Positions 45,776-55,565 of a stretch of DNA of 64,000 nt are shown one piece after another (within the stretch, counting starts at the first letter, position 1; every line of letters starts with the position of its first letter). The stretch lies in contig CAICTM010000282.1 of NCBI GenBank assembly GCA_903772945.1, positions 17,304 through 81,303 on the forward strand, given 5' to 3'. The notes beneath the pieces were generated by a model, which did no database searches, was not told the origin of the DNA, and was given only the letters and a program-made list of their open reading frames with translations. The stretch comes from Seminavis robusta. Taxonomy: Eukaryota; Bacillariophyta; Bacillariophyceae; Naviculales; Naviculaceae. The position numbers and the translations under genes were made by a program.

Positions 45776-46754
45776 GTTGGCAGTATTATAATAACTCACA
45801 AGCTTACTGATCCTTTCATTGCTTGGACTCTTGCTTGTAGGTACTCAAGTATTCAACTGTCAACGAACGAGGCCTCCGGTTTCTATGCCAAACAAATACT
45901 AGTACGCGACATGTGCACTGGCACCCTACTCGTGATTGCCAGTTCGCATGGTTGAACTTCTTCCGATTCATTCCCCTAATGCTTCAAGTGTTGTACGGTG
46001 ATGAACGAGTAGACTGATCAGTCACTGATTGGATTGCACAATAGCTCACAATAGACTTAGAGGGAACTCTGAGTCACACTTCAAGGTGTGACGGAACACT
46101 GGGGCACTTATGAACAGTACAAGTGCATACAGCGTACCGATAAGTTAACAATGCAGCAAAACTGATAAAACTTTGATGGCGATGGCAACCGAGCCAACAA
46201 TGATGGTGTCTGTCTATTGCTAGCTACTACCGCAGGCTGCTGCCCATGTCCCTCCCACCTTCGCTATAGTTGCTACGGCAGCTTCTAGTTTTTGAAATGG
46301 TGCCGTAGCACTGGAGAGATCCTTGCGTCGGGGGCAAAAGAGTGCTTGATCTGTGGAACGGAGACAAAGACCGCGATCTGATGCCTGGCTAGATAGAGTA
46401 CTAGTAGCTACTACTAGCTAGCTAGCAGGTATCGTAGCTCCCAAGCAGCCAACTGTTCATTACCTAGTAGCTAGTAGTAGTAGCTAGCTAGTAGCAACAC
46501 GTTGTAGCCAACCAGCCAAATGATCGTTGAGGGCTCATGCCTTCGGCAGCCTGAATTCTTCTAACGACGGAATGGTCAGTGGTACCGTACTGATGTACAT
46601 GTACGCATTTTACGCATGAGGTCATCAGCCCTCTCGTGGACGAAGCGAAGCGCAGAGTTCTTTCAGCGCTCGATCACCTTCTTGAATTTTTAAAAAGTAT
46701 TAAAATAAGACAAAATTACAAAAGCACTTCCTCTGATGGCGTCCGGCACTGTCT
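45776..46754. promoter_or_regulatory. Divergent upstream region of two receptor genes
   Basis: About 980 bp between starts at 45775 (-) and 46755 (+). TAGCTAGTAGTAGTAGCTAGCTAGTAGC-type sequence (46400-46495) is prominent. Regulatory role is inferred from position only. Confidence 0.4.
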
Positions 46755-49163
46755 ATGTCGGGTATTAATATTGCTACAAGTACAATGAAGGGCGAGAAAG
46801 ATGTTCTGGATGTTCTGGATGTTGTAGCTGCTCGACTGAACCATCACAGCAATCATAGCAGCATTGCTACTATCGGTATGAGACTGATAAACGGTATGAG
46901 TGCTGATCTGGAAGGTAAAGACATGGAAGTGGAAGCACAGAGAAGCAAACCACTCATTGGTGACATCACTACCAGTGACAACGATCACAGCAATAGTGTT
47001 TCTACTAACGGTAGGATCACAAGTGCTGATCTGGATGGTAAAGCACAGACCACAAAACCACTCATTGGTGACATCACTGCCGGAGACAACATCAACCCAC
47101 GTGATCAGTGTGTCCTGGGGGATACCGGTACAGAAGCAATGGTAAGGCCAGTAAATTCGCAGCTAGAGAGAGCAGTTGTAGTTCAGCTAGAGAGTCTCCC
47201 TGGTGCCTATGCTGTTGCTCCCACTCCTACTGGTATCCCAGCAGAGGTGGATACCAATCGTGATGTTTTAATACAGCAAACATCAGGCAGCAGTCATACT
47301 GTAGCCCTGGACGAGGACCCCACTGCTGTTGATGTTCCTAATCATAATCATGACCATGACCTAGCAGTTGCAAATATGGTTCCAGAGGACACTCTGCAGT
47401 CCACAGTGGACCTGCCTCAAGCACAAGGTTTTGATGCTGTCGAATCGGACAGGAGGAGAGCCAGGAGGGCCAAGCAGTTCCAAACCAAGGTATTTTCTGT
47501 AAGCTGTTTTGTTTTGATTGTGATTGTTGTCATTCTGGTAGCAGTGGTTTTGACCCGAAGCAAAGAAGTAGAATTACCCTCAGATGACTTGGACTTGGAA
47601 GAAAATGATCTGGAACCTGCCACCGAGATACCTTCTCCTGCCCCCACTACACTGCGTAGCAATATCCTCGCCTTGCTCCCACAAGACACCATCACGATCC
47701 TCAAGGAAGATCCAAAGTCTCCCCAGTCAAAGGCATTGGAATGGCTGTTGGAAGATGTACAGTATCTTGCTCACTATGAGGATCAAAGAATTGTACAAAA
47801 GTTTGCCTTGGTCACTCTCTTTTATGCTACAGACGGCCATAGATGGACTACCAACACCAGCTGGCTCAGTCACCATGTCCATGAATGCAACTGGTTCAAA
47901 CATCAATCGTTCTCTCTCCGAGATTTTCGATCCAAATTCTTCCCTGGATACTTCAAAGAATTCAAGAATATTTCCGGTGCTCCATCCTGTCACAACGACA
48001 CTGGTTTGTACCAGCATTTGTGGCTAGATCAAAACAATTTAGTGGGATCTATCCCTGAAGAGCTCTTTCTCTTGACTTCCCTCAAAACTCTCTCCATTGG
48101 GAGAAATAGGATTGAAGGAACCATCTCTACAAGAGTGGGACAACTAGTTGTCCCACCTTCAAGGATTGGTCATTAACGGACACACCAAAGCCGGGACCAT
48201 ACCCACAGAGATTAGCTTGTTGACACAACTTCGAGGCCTGGGATTGAATACTAACGAGCTTGAGGGAACTGTTCCAGCGGAACTGTGGCAGCTCACTGAT
48301 TTACAGACCATCTTTTTGGGTGAAAACCAAAACCTAAAAGGCACCATGCCATCAGAAATTGCTGTGATGTCCAACCTCATGTGGCTCAGTATGGAAGGCT
48401 GTCAATACTCCGGTAGGTGCTGTTTTGTGCTGCCGGTGGAACCATTGTTCTTTGCTTTGTTGATTCTCACACGACTTCCGGTTTTCTAATAGGCACAATA
48501 CCCTCAGAGATTGGGCAACTGCGACAGCTGGAATGGTTGAGTTTAACCAACAACAAGTTTTCCGGATGGCTTCCTAGTGAACTGGGAACACTATCAAATC
48601 TACTGATTTTTTCCTTGTCAAGAAGCTTGTATTCTGGAACCATCCCCACAGAGCTGGGTTTGCTGACATCCATGAAAGTTCTCAATGTGAATGGCAATCA
48701 ACTCACTGGATTCATCCCCAGTGAGTTTGGGCTCCTACAAGCCAACACTAAACAGCTGGATCTGGTTATGAGCAGCAACCTTCTCTACGGATCCATCCCT
48801 TCAGAACTAGGGCTGATCACCATTCTCAAAGATCTGCAGCTATTTGGCAATCAACTCACTGGCAACATCCCCAGTGAATTGGCCCTTTTGACTGCGATTG
48901 ACAAACTAAGACTCCACAACAACTCCCTGTCAGGAACAATTCCTCATGAGCTCTCACTATTGGATGATACTCTCTTCATTCTCCGACTAGAAGGCAATCC
49001 AGAGCTCTCTGGGATTGTACCTGAGGCTCTTTGCCATTTGAATGGTACTTGTATTCGCAATAGCTTGCATCCCTGCAATGCAGACACCAAGGAAGCAATC
49101 TTTGATTGTACCTCCTTGCTTTGTGGCTGTAATTGCTCCTGTGAGGGTGGGAGCAACCACTAG
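46755..49163 (+). pseudogene. LRR receptor (single-intron class) with one frameshift at a palindrome
   Basis: Exons 46755-48412 and 48493-49163; 80 nt phase-1 intron at QYSG^TIPSEIG. The frame shifts by one base between IEGTISTRVGQL and SHLQGLVINGH (48143-48152), inside a perfect 22-bp palindrome. As sequenced, translation ends at 48176. Everything else is intact. Tail: helix motif (LDVLDVVAARLNHH), two tandem KPLIGDIT repeats (near 75 and 102), LPGAYAVAP, HDLAVANMV. TM SCFVLIVIVVILVAVVL. N-cap SPQSKALEWLLED, VTLFYATDGHRW, HHVHECNW. About ten LRRs; C-cap CTSLLCGCNCSC. Sequencing error remains possible, but the break is not in a homopolymer. Confidence 0.82.
48135..48156. repeat. Perfect 22-bp palindrome at the frameshift
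   Basis: Arm GTGGGACAACT is followed directly by its exact reverse complement. It coincides with the one-base frameshift in the LRR exon. Confidence 0.95.
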
Positions 49164-49851
49164 GCAAAGATGATTGAATGATCCAGTGCCCTGTACCAGA
49201 AGCTGGATACTACGGGAGGAGCAAGCCTTCTTTCGGACCTTCCAAACTTGAGTCTGACGATTATATATCTAGATCTATCTTCTGCGACACTATCTCCCAA
49301 TTCGGCAGTTGCCGTTCGAAGTTACGTTGAGGATAATCGTGGCTTTTGGCATCCGAACTGCATGCTTGGCCGGACGGACTTATACAAATTTGAGGCACCA
49401 CTTGCACAGAGGTATGAGACAAAAATCTAGCTAGCTAGCTAAGCTCCACTGCACAGCAAAACTATTGCGAAGATACAGTAACGTACCCGGCTGTGAGAAG
49501 AGTCCAGTTTTTCTTGTACCAAAGAAGAAGAAGAATGCGGTAATAGGAGTGAGTATAGTGCCAATCCAATCCACGAGTCCAGAACAAGACCACCAAAACG
49601 AAGCAACTTCGAGCCTGAAACCTGAAAGATGGATTGTTCACATCCAAAAGTCTCCCGAAAAGCAAGGCAAACCCTTCGACTGCTGCCGCCGCGGCAATGT
49701 TGAAGCAAAGTCGATGCATATCAGGTCGTGATGCTCACCGTTCCGGTATGGTGCATTGTGCCCAACACAATAAGGTCATCCGGAATCTTCGACTTCGGCG
49801 TCTGCAATCATGTTCACCACAAACATCATGGATTTGTCGTCCCATTTCAAC
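49164..49851. other. Intergenic, possible decayed gene at its right end
   Basis: CTAGCTAGCTAGC at 49428-49440. A plus frame from 49732 (MLTVPVWCIVPN) runs into SINE copy C and could resume after it (IGHARDSYCIQSDR). No known domain; too weak to call. Confidence 0.45.
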
Positions 49852-49870
49852 CACGCCAGGATTCCCAGAT

Positions 49871-50028
49871 TTTAAAAAAACTGAACGTCTAATAACGGAT
49901 TCAGACGAGATGTGCTTGAGGACGACCCACGAGCCGAGGCCCGGGTATTTCCCACAGTCAAGTCTGCTCACTGGCCACACTGGCCTCCTGAGAGGGTGCG
50001 ACGCCTGTTAGCTATCTAAGGATTTGTA
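49871..50028 (-). mobile_element. SINE-like element, copy C (5'-truncated)
   Basis: 158 bp between 19-bp duplications CACGCCAGGATTCCCAGAT (49852-49870, 50029-50047). Relative to copies A and B it lacks about 100 bp at the end away from the A/T tract. Confidence 0.9.
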
Positions 50029-50047
50029 CACGCCAGGATTCCCAGAT

Positions 50048-50308
50048 AGGACATGCCAGAGACAGCTATTGCATCCAAAGCGACAGACTCGATTCGTGCG
50101 ATCTCTAGCTATTTACGAGATGACGTTGTCGTGGGACGGGCGACGATCAAAGGCGACAAGCAGTCCATTGAGGAATCTCAGCCCATTGATCGAGGCTCAT
50201 CCTCAACAAAGTTCACTGTTCCGTAAGGTGGTTAGTTGACGGAGGACGGGCTACCGCAGCCAGTTTCGATGGCACCACCACCACCACTACCACCACCACC
50301 ACCTGCAT
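50048..50308. other. Short frame and CAC/ACC microsatellite
   Basis: A 57-codon plus frame at 50053-50226 (MPETAIASKATDS) has no recognisable feature. A (CCACCA)n tract lies at 50273-50302. Confidence 0.4.
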
Positions 50309-50430
50309 AAAAAAGTCCTTTGATTCAGACGAGGTGGATGTGCTTGAGGACGTCCCATATTTGAGGCTGGATCAGTTGCTTCCCACAGTCAAGTCTGCTC
50401 CGATCACCGGCCACACTGGCGTCAGTGGGG
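50309..50430 (-). mobile_element. SINE-like element, copy E (diverged)
   Basis: Shares GATTCAGACGAG, GTGCTTGAGGAC, CCCACAGTCAAGTCTGCTC and CACCGGCCACACTGG with the other copies but has several indels. A short A-run marks the 3' side. No clear target duplication. Confidence 0.7.
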
Positions 50431-51102
50431 TTGGGGCTCCTGCAAGGCAACACATCAAGTGCGTTGAATCTGTACGTTGCTGACAACTTGCTTTGAATGA
50501 TGAATCCCACCGTGAGGCGGCCATCCAGGATCATTGGTCGTCCAAGTACGATAATTCTGGCTAGCCTTATCGTAGTGGTCTCTTGCTGCTTGGGTGGCTC
50601 TGAATCCCTGTAACGCAGCACAAGCTAGCTATAGCATACCTTTTACCTCTCAGCTCGAATTTTGATGGCACGTACCAAAGCAACGTACCAACTACAAACT
50701 TTCCAAGTTTACCGACGACGCTATACGTGCAATTGAAAGCAACGTAACAACGGACCTTTGGCAGTCCGATCCGATCCGCCGAGAAAAACAGCCTTTGGTC
50801 TGCCCATACCTATACGATAGCCGGCACTACAGACAACAAAAACAAGAACCCTACCCTTGGTGCGTCCATCGGTACCGGTACCATACCTCACCGACAACAA
50901 CAGACTTTCCCGCAAGAAAGAGCACTGAGCCTACAAACCGACGAGCAACAGCTCGGGCAACAACATCAACAAACAAGTCCACATAGAATGAGCAAGGTGA
51001 GGACTGCATGCTTGTGGGGATCTGCTTGCTTGCGGAAAGCCTTCCCGACGGCAACGAAGTGACGGAAAGCATCCGATCTCTAGTCAAACAGGACCCGGTT
51101 TT
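50431..51102. other. Intergenic
   Basis: No supported gene. Frames under 100 codons only. Confidence 0.45.
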
Positions 51103-51511
51103 CAGGACCTCTGTGGAAACTCGAGTCATGCTACTTTTCGTCTCCTAAATCCTTTTGATCTTCTCCTATTTAATGGATTTCGTCTCCTAAAAATAGGAGA
51201 CGAAACGGATCGTCTCCTAAATCTTTTGTCTCCTCTTAAAACGTCTCCTATTTTCAACGGATCGTCTCCAATTCTCAACGAATCGTCTCCTAAGTGTACC
51301 ATGTAAACTGTATGGTATCGTCTACTAAATCTATCGGATCGTCTCCTATTTCGAAACGATTGTCTCCTAATTGGAATGTCTCCTACTGAATCGTCTCCTA
51401 AATATAGGAGACAAAAGCAATCGTCTCTTAAATCATTTCGATCGTCTCCTATTCCTCGGTGTATCGTCTCCTAAGTATTTTGCCACGAATGACGTTTCCA
51501 CAGAGGTCCTG
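51103..51511. repeat. TIR-bounded array of CGTCTCCTA motifs
   Basis: CAGGACCTCTGTGGAAAC at 51103-51120 is perfectly inverted at 51494-51511. Between them lie about 16 copies of (AT)CGTCTCCTAA or one-base variants, spaced 15-35 bp, mostly in one direction, with two TAGGAGAC inverted copies. No ORF. It resembles a non-autonomous DNA element with internal binding-site repeats; no target duplication was recognised. Confidence 0.75.
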
Positions 51512-51862
51512 TGGGCAGAGAATCGAATCACTACAGTACGTGAATGTCACTCGACACGACTGTCACTCCACAATGGGTATCAGGATAAGGCTGCCAGTTC
51601 ATCAGAAGACAGCAGCAGCCGTGGGAGAAAAGTTCTCTGATTGTTCTCTCCCTTCCTGGTTGAAGTTCAAAGATTCGATTGAATCAGGATCGAGAGCGTT
51701 GTCGCCACTATCTAGCATCTAGCTAGCTAGATTATCTTTATAGATAATCACGTTCAACACTATAATAATAATCAAGCAGCACTGGCGACTGATTGAACAT
51801 TCGGTACCGCTTCCAGCAAGGTTCCGCGAGCGCCTCTCAATCTACTACTAGTATTTTAAACC

Positions 51863-53620
51863 TCGGCAGTCTTGCTGCCAGAGCCCTCAACCCCTTTAAT
51901 TGTTTTTTCTGCTACAGTGGTCCCTGCAGGTATAAGGGTAGGGTTAGAATTACGTCTCCTCGAGACGACGCTCCTTTTGGTTACCCTCTCATTGCACACT
52001 GAAATCGATTTGCCGGCGTTTACTGTATAAATTAGCGTAGCCGCACTTCAGGTGCAGAATCAACGGTCATGTGTATCCCTAAGTACCAAACCTGATCGAT
52101 TCGTGGATAAAAGAACCGTTGAAGTTGCTAAGATTATGGATAAACTGATCGCACCGAAAGTCCATTATTGAAGGCGCAGCACTGACTTCTCTCCCTCATT
52201 TAATTCGTATGGTAAACAGGAGGTAAATCCAAGCTTGGCTGACAACAATGGTGAGTGCTTTATCCAATCGGCCGATCGATCGAATCGATTCGAGGTAAGC
52301 CTATTATCAAGAGTGTTAATTGAAGGTGCAGCACTGACTTCTCTCCCTCATTGGATTTCTATGGTATTCAGGAGATAAATCCAAGCTTGACCGTCAACAG
52401 GTGAGTTGTTTTAATTATTCGAATTGATTGATCGATCGATCGCACCTCTGATTCTCTGTTATCCAAGCCTCGCTCAAGCCGGTCGTCTCCGGTGTAGAAG
52501 CAAAAGCCATCCCTCATTGAATCCTATGGACCATGGGATGTCAGTCAGTTCTCAGCCCATGACGGCCAAGTTGGTTCAATTTGAAAAGCAAGGGTAAGTC
52601 TCCGGTCGTCTGCAGTTGAGCACAGAAAACAAACCTCATATCTATTTGTTGTTTTCTCTGCTGTACTGCTGACGGTTGAGGAAATACCGTTGTCGAGGTC
52701 GAACGAACGAACGACAAGAGGAGAAGCTACGGAAGAGGCTTTGTTAACTCAAGCCCTATTAGCAGCCTGAACGGAGGAGATCGTCATCGAGTCATTGAAA
52801 AGGGAACATGAGCGAGCCAGCAATACACAAGCGAGTGGATCCTACTATTGGATTCATCCCTCCAGTGTTATTTCCTAGTGTTTTAGTGGTGATTCATATG
52901 TCGGTACCCACTTTCCTGTATGCACAAGTCCTTGGGCAAACGACTTGCTTCTTTCGTACGATAAAGATAGATAGATAACTCGTAAGATAATAGATCATCG
53001 ATTACCGACCAATAGACCACATAGATACCTTATAGATCAATAGGATTGACAATATTCGGTTGTGCATGTATTTGTCGTAAGGATCCAATAGGAGGTACTT
53101 GTGTTCGGTACTGTTGCCACTGTCGCCCATGTGACTATACGGCAGCCAGCTAGAATGGCTGGATTGACAATATTCGGTTGTGCATCCAATGCGAGGTAAC
53201 TGAGCTGGAACTAAGGAATCAAGAGACGAACGCTGAAAAAACCGAATACAAATAAGTCAGCAAAAACTAAATAAGTATCCTAGTGCTAGGATGGTGCTTT
53301 TAAACCAGCTAAAGCTATTTACATGCATCCTAGTAGGGGGGTCTGCTTCTACCAGGAAAAACTCTAAAGCTAGCAAAAGCTATCTAACTAGTATTCTAGC
53401 TAGCTTGGGGTATCTGCTTCTAGCTTGCTATGGGAATCTGCTTCTAGCTAGGGGATCTGCTTCTAGCTATTTAAGCTCAAGTTAAGCACTAGCTAAGCAC
53501 TACATGTATCTGCAGCTAGCTAGCTAGCTAATAGGGGTATCTGACCTGCTTCTACAGTCGTACACTGAAACCTTTCTGCCGAGGTTACACAGCTCTGCTG
53601 GCTTAATAATAGACAGCAAC
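51863..53620 (+). repeat. Dispersed repeat R, copy 2, with a 1.28 kb insertion
   Basis: 51863-51955 and 53240-53620 match copy 1 in reverse. In copy 1 the two parts are contiguous (GGGTTAGAATACAAATAAG), while here about 1.28 kb intervenes between GGGTTAGAAT and AATACAAATAAG. The insertion has no clear TIRs and no ORF. The right part is uninterrupted at the site where copy 1 carries the TTAA transposon. Confidence 0.75.
52166..52405 (+). repeat. Two diverged direct repeats of about 85 bp
   Basis: 52166-52256 and 52318-52405 share GCAGCACTGACTTCTCTCCC, then GTATGG/CTATGG, CAGGAGRTAAATCCAAGCTT and GGTGAG. They lie in the 1.28 kb insertion of repeat R. No ORF. Confidence 0.75.
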
Positions 53621-53693
53621 CACTACTAGTAGATCTATTGCACGAACAGAAAACTGAAGACCAACCGTCAGTCAGTCTTTACAGCATCGCATC

Positions 53694-54718
53694 ATGAAAA
53701 CCTCTCTACTAGTATCATCGTTCGGTCATTCAAAGCGCCACGAGCTTTGTCGTCGTCGCACCGCCACGAGCGTTTCTCGCACAGGCGCCAACGTTAAAGG
53801 CCAAACAGTTGGATGCAGCGGATGAAGCGCTCGATCAAGTCAAAGCAGCATTGGGGCAGGCCGGCAAGGATCTGGCAGCGGCAGCCGCAGTGAGGATCAA
53901 TGAACTAACGGAGAAGGAGAGTACCTATGAAGTGGGAGACTTGACCAAGTGGCTGGATACCAAGGCACGTGCGGCCGTGTCGGATCTTACCGAATCCGAA
54001 GAAGCCGACTGGTCCGATGTGATGAAACTGTGGATGCCAAAGTCAAGGATGCCATTTCGGTCGCCATGGAATCTAAGGAAGAGTGGAAGCAACTGAAAGA
54101 ACTCAGCAAGATTGCCAGCAAAGGTGTCCAAGACAAGCTGGCAGAGCTCATGGGCGACGATGCGGACATGACGCAAAGTTCAGGAGGTTGCGACGAAAGA
54201 GATTGTGGAACTCCTCAAGAATCGTAGCTATGGCATTGGTGACCTGTTCTTTCTGCTCAAGCTCTGTACGTCCTTTGGCCTGGGCATGAATCCTGCCGTC
54301 ATGACCATTTTCCCGCTCAACGCACTCGTGCAGTTGTACAACTTGTCACTCATTCAAGAAGCTGGAAAAGGAGTGGCGACATCCGTTGCCTTGGAACTGG
54401 ACCGACGGGCACGAAATGTCATGGCGCTGGAACTCGACAAGCAAGCCAAAACGGCTCTCTTTGGTGCTGCCAACGCCGATTCTATGGAAGTGGGCGCTCT
54501 CTTCAAACAGGCCCTTCTCGATGGCATTAACAAGAAAGCATACGACTTTGGAGATATTACCAAGAACCTTCTGGCGTCCTTTGAGAGTTGTGAAACTCCA
54601 AAAACCAATTGGAGTGGTAGACCTCAAGAGCGAAGCCATGGACTTGGATCCCAAGTTGGAAAAGGAACTCGAGGCTCTGGACCAGGCGCTCAACGAAAAT
54701 ATCGACGAGGACGAGTAA
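53694..54718 (+). pseudogene. Plastid-targeted diatom protein of unknown function, multiply frameshifted
   Basis: One coherent protein can be followed through frames joined by four shifts: near 53725 (leader), 54028 (SDVMK to TVDAKVKDA), 54178 (to VQEVATKEIVELL) and 54590 (to VVKLQKPIG). The leader MKTSLLVSS, hydrophobic, then ATS^FVVVAPPRAF resembles a bipartite diatom plastid signal with Phe after the cut. The mature part is Ala/Lys/Glu-rich helix with a repeated motif: YEVGDLTKWL, YGIGDLFFLL, MEVGALFKQA, YDFGDITKNL. A hydrophobic stretch (MNPAVMTIFPLNALVQLY) is present. It ends NENIDEDE. No known family recognised. Four shifts in 1 kb argue for a pseudogene; a poor local assembly is the alternative. 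Confidence 0.65.
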
Positions 54719-55565
54719 TCATTCTCTGAGTAAAAGTTATCGATAGTACTGTAGTCGCTCCAGTAGATCGCTCAAGATAATAGTATGATCAAACACTCCA
54801 ACAGAAGAACGCTGCCGCACACCAAACAAGAGGAGCACGTCATTATATATTTGTAGTGGAAACCTTCTTCAATAGGTTACGATTAGCCGCTTTAAAGAGG
54901 TGGTAACATAATCTCGAACCCCGGTTGACGAAGAGTAAACGTTCACGAGCAACAAAAAACTCAAAGACTGGAATCCTCGATCGACGGGAACAACGTGTGT
55001 TCGGACTTCGAATGTTCTAGCGGGACTGAGTGCGGTACCATTGGAGGTTAGTCATTCGGAATGCCTTTGATACCGTAGCCTTACTACATGTACCGAACCC
55101 TAATACCGCCCTCCTTCGGAAGGAGTGCAAGTGTGCGTTTAGGGGAATGTACCGCGGATCGGAGTTCACCTCTGGGGAATTAATTTGCAAAACCGGCGAA
55201 TGTACCGCGGATCGGAGTTCACCTCTGGGAAGACAACTTTGGAAAGCACGTAGTTGCGGTAAATACAATTTCTATACAAACATGAAGAGTGAACATAAAG
55301 TTTTAACCCTAAACTTACCTCATCTACTCTTCTAAACTGTCTTCCTGGGGAATGTGCAGTGCCGGTACCGGTGAACTCCGCTCATCTTCACAGAACAACT
55401 GCACGCTACATGTACTGCATGCATGGTTCCATCATAAAAGGAGGAGAGAAGAGCAAGTGTCGGGAACGGAAGAGCTGTCCACATCTGCATCCGCATCCAA
55501 GAAGCAAGACATCCCTTTGTATTAGCACTCCACGAGTGTAGTACTCCAATCACCCTCAACAAAAA
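54719..55565. other. Intergenic with a 33-bp direct repeat
   Basis: GAATGTACCGCGGATCGGAG and the following 13 bases occur at 55145-55177 and 55198-55230. A 101-codon plus frame (55030-55335) spans both copies but has no other support. Confidence 0.55.

Noticed and set aside
55030-55335. 101-codon frame as a gene
   Set aside because: It spans a direct repeat and has no leader, domain or paralogue.
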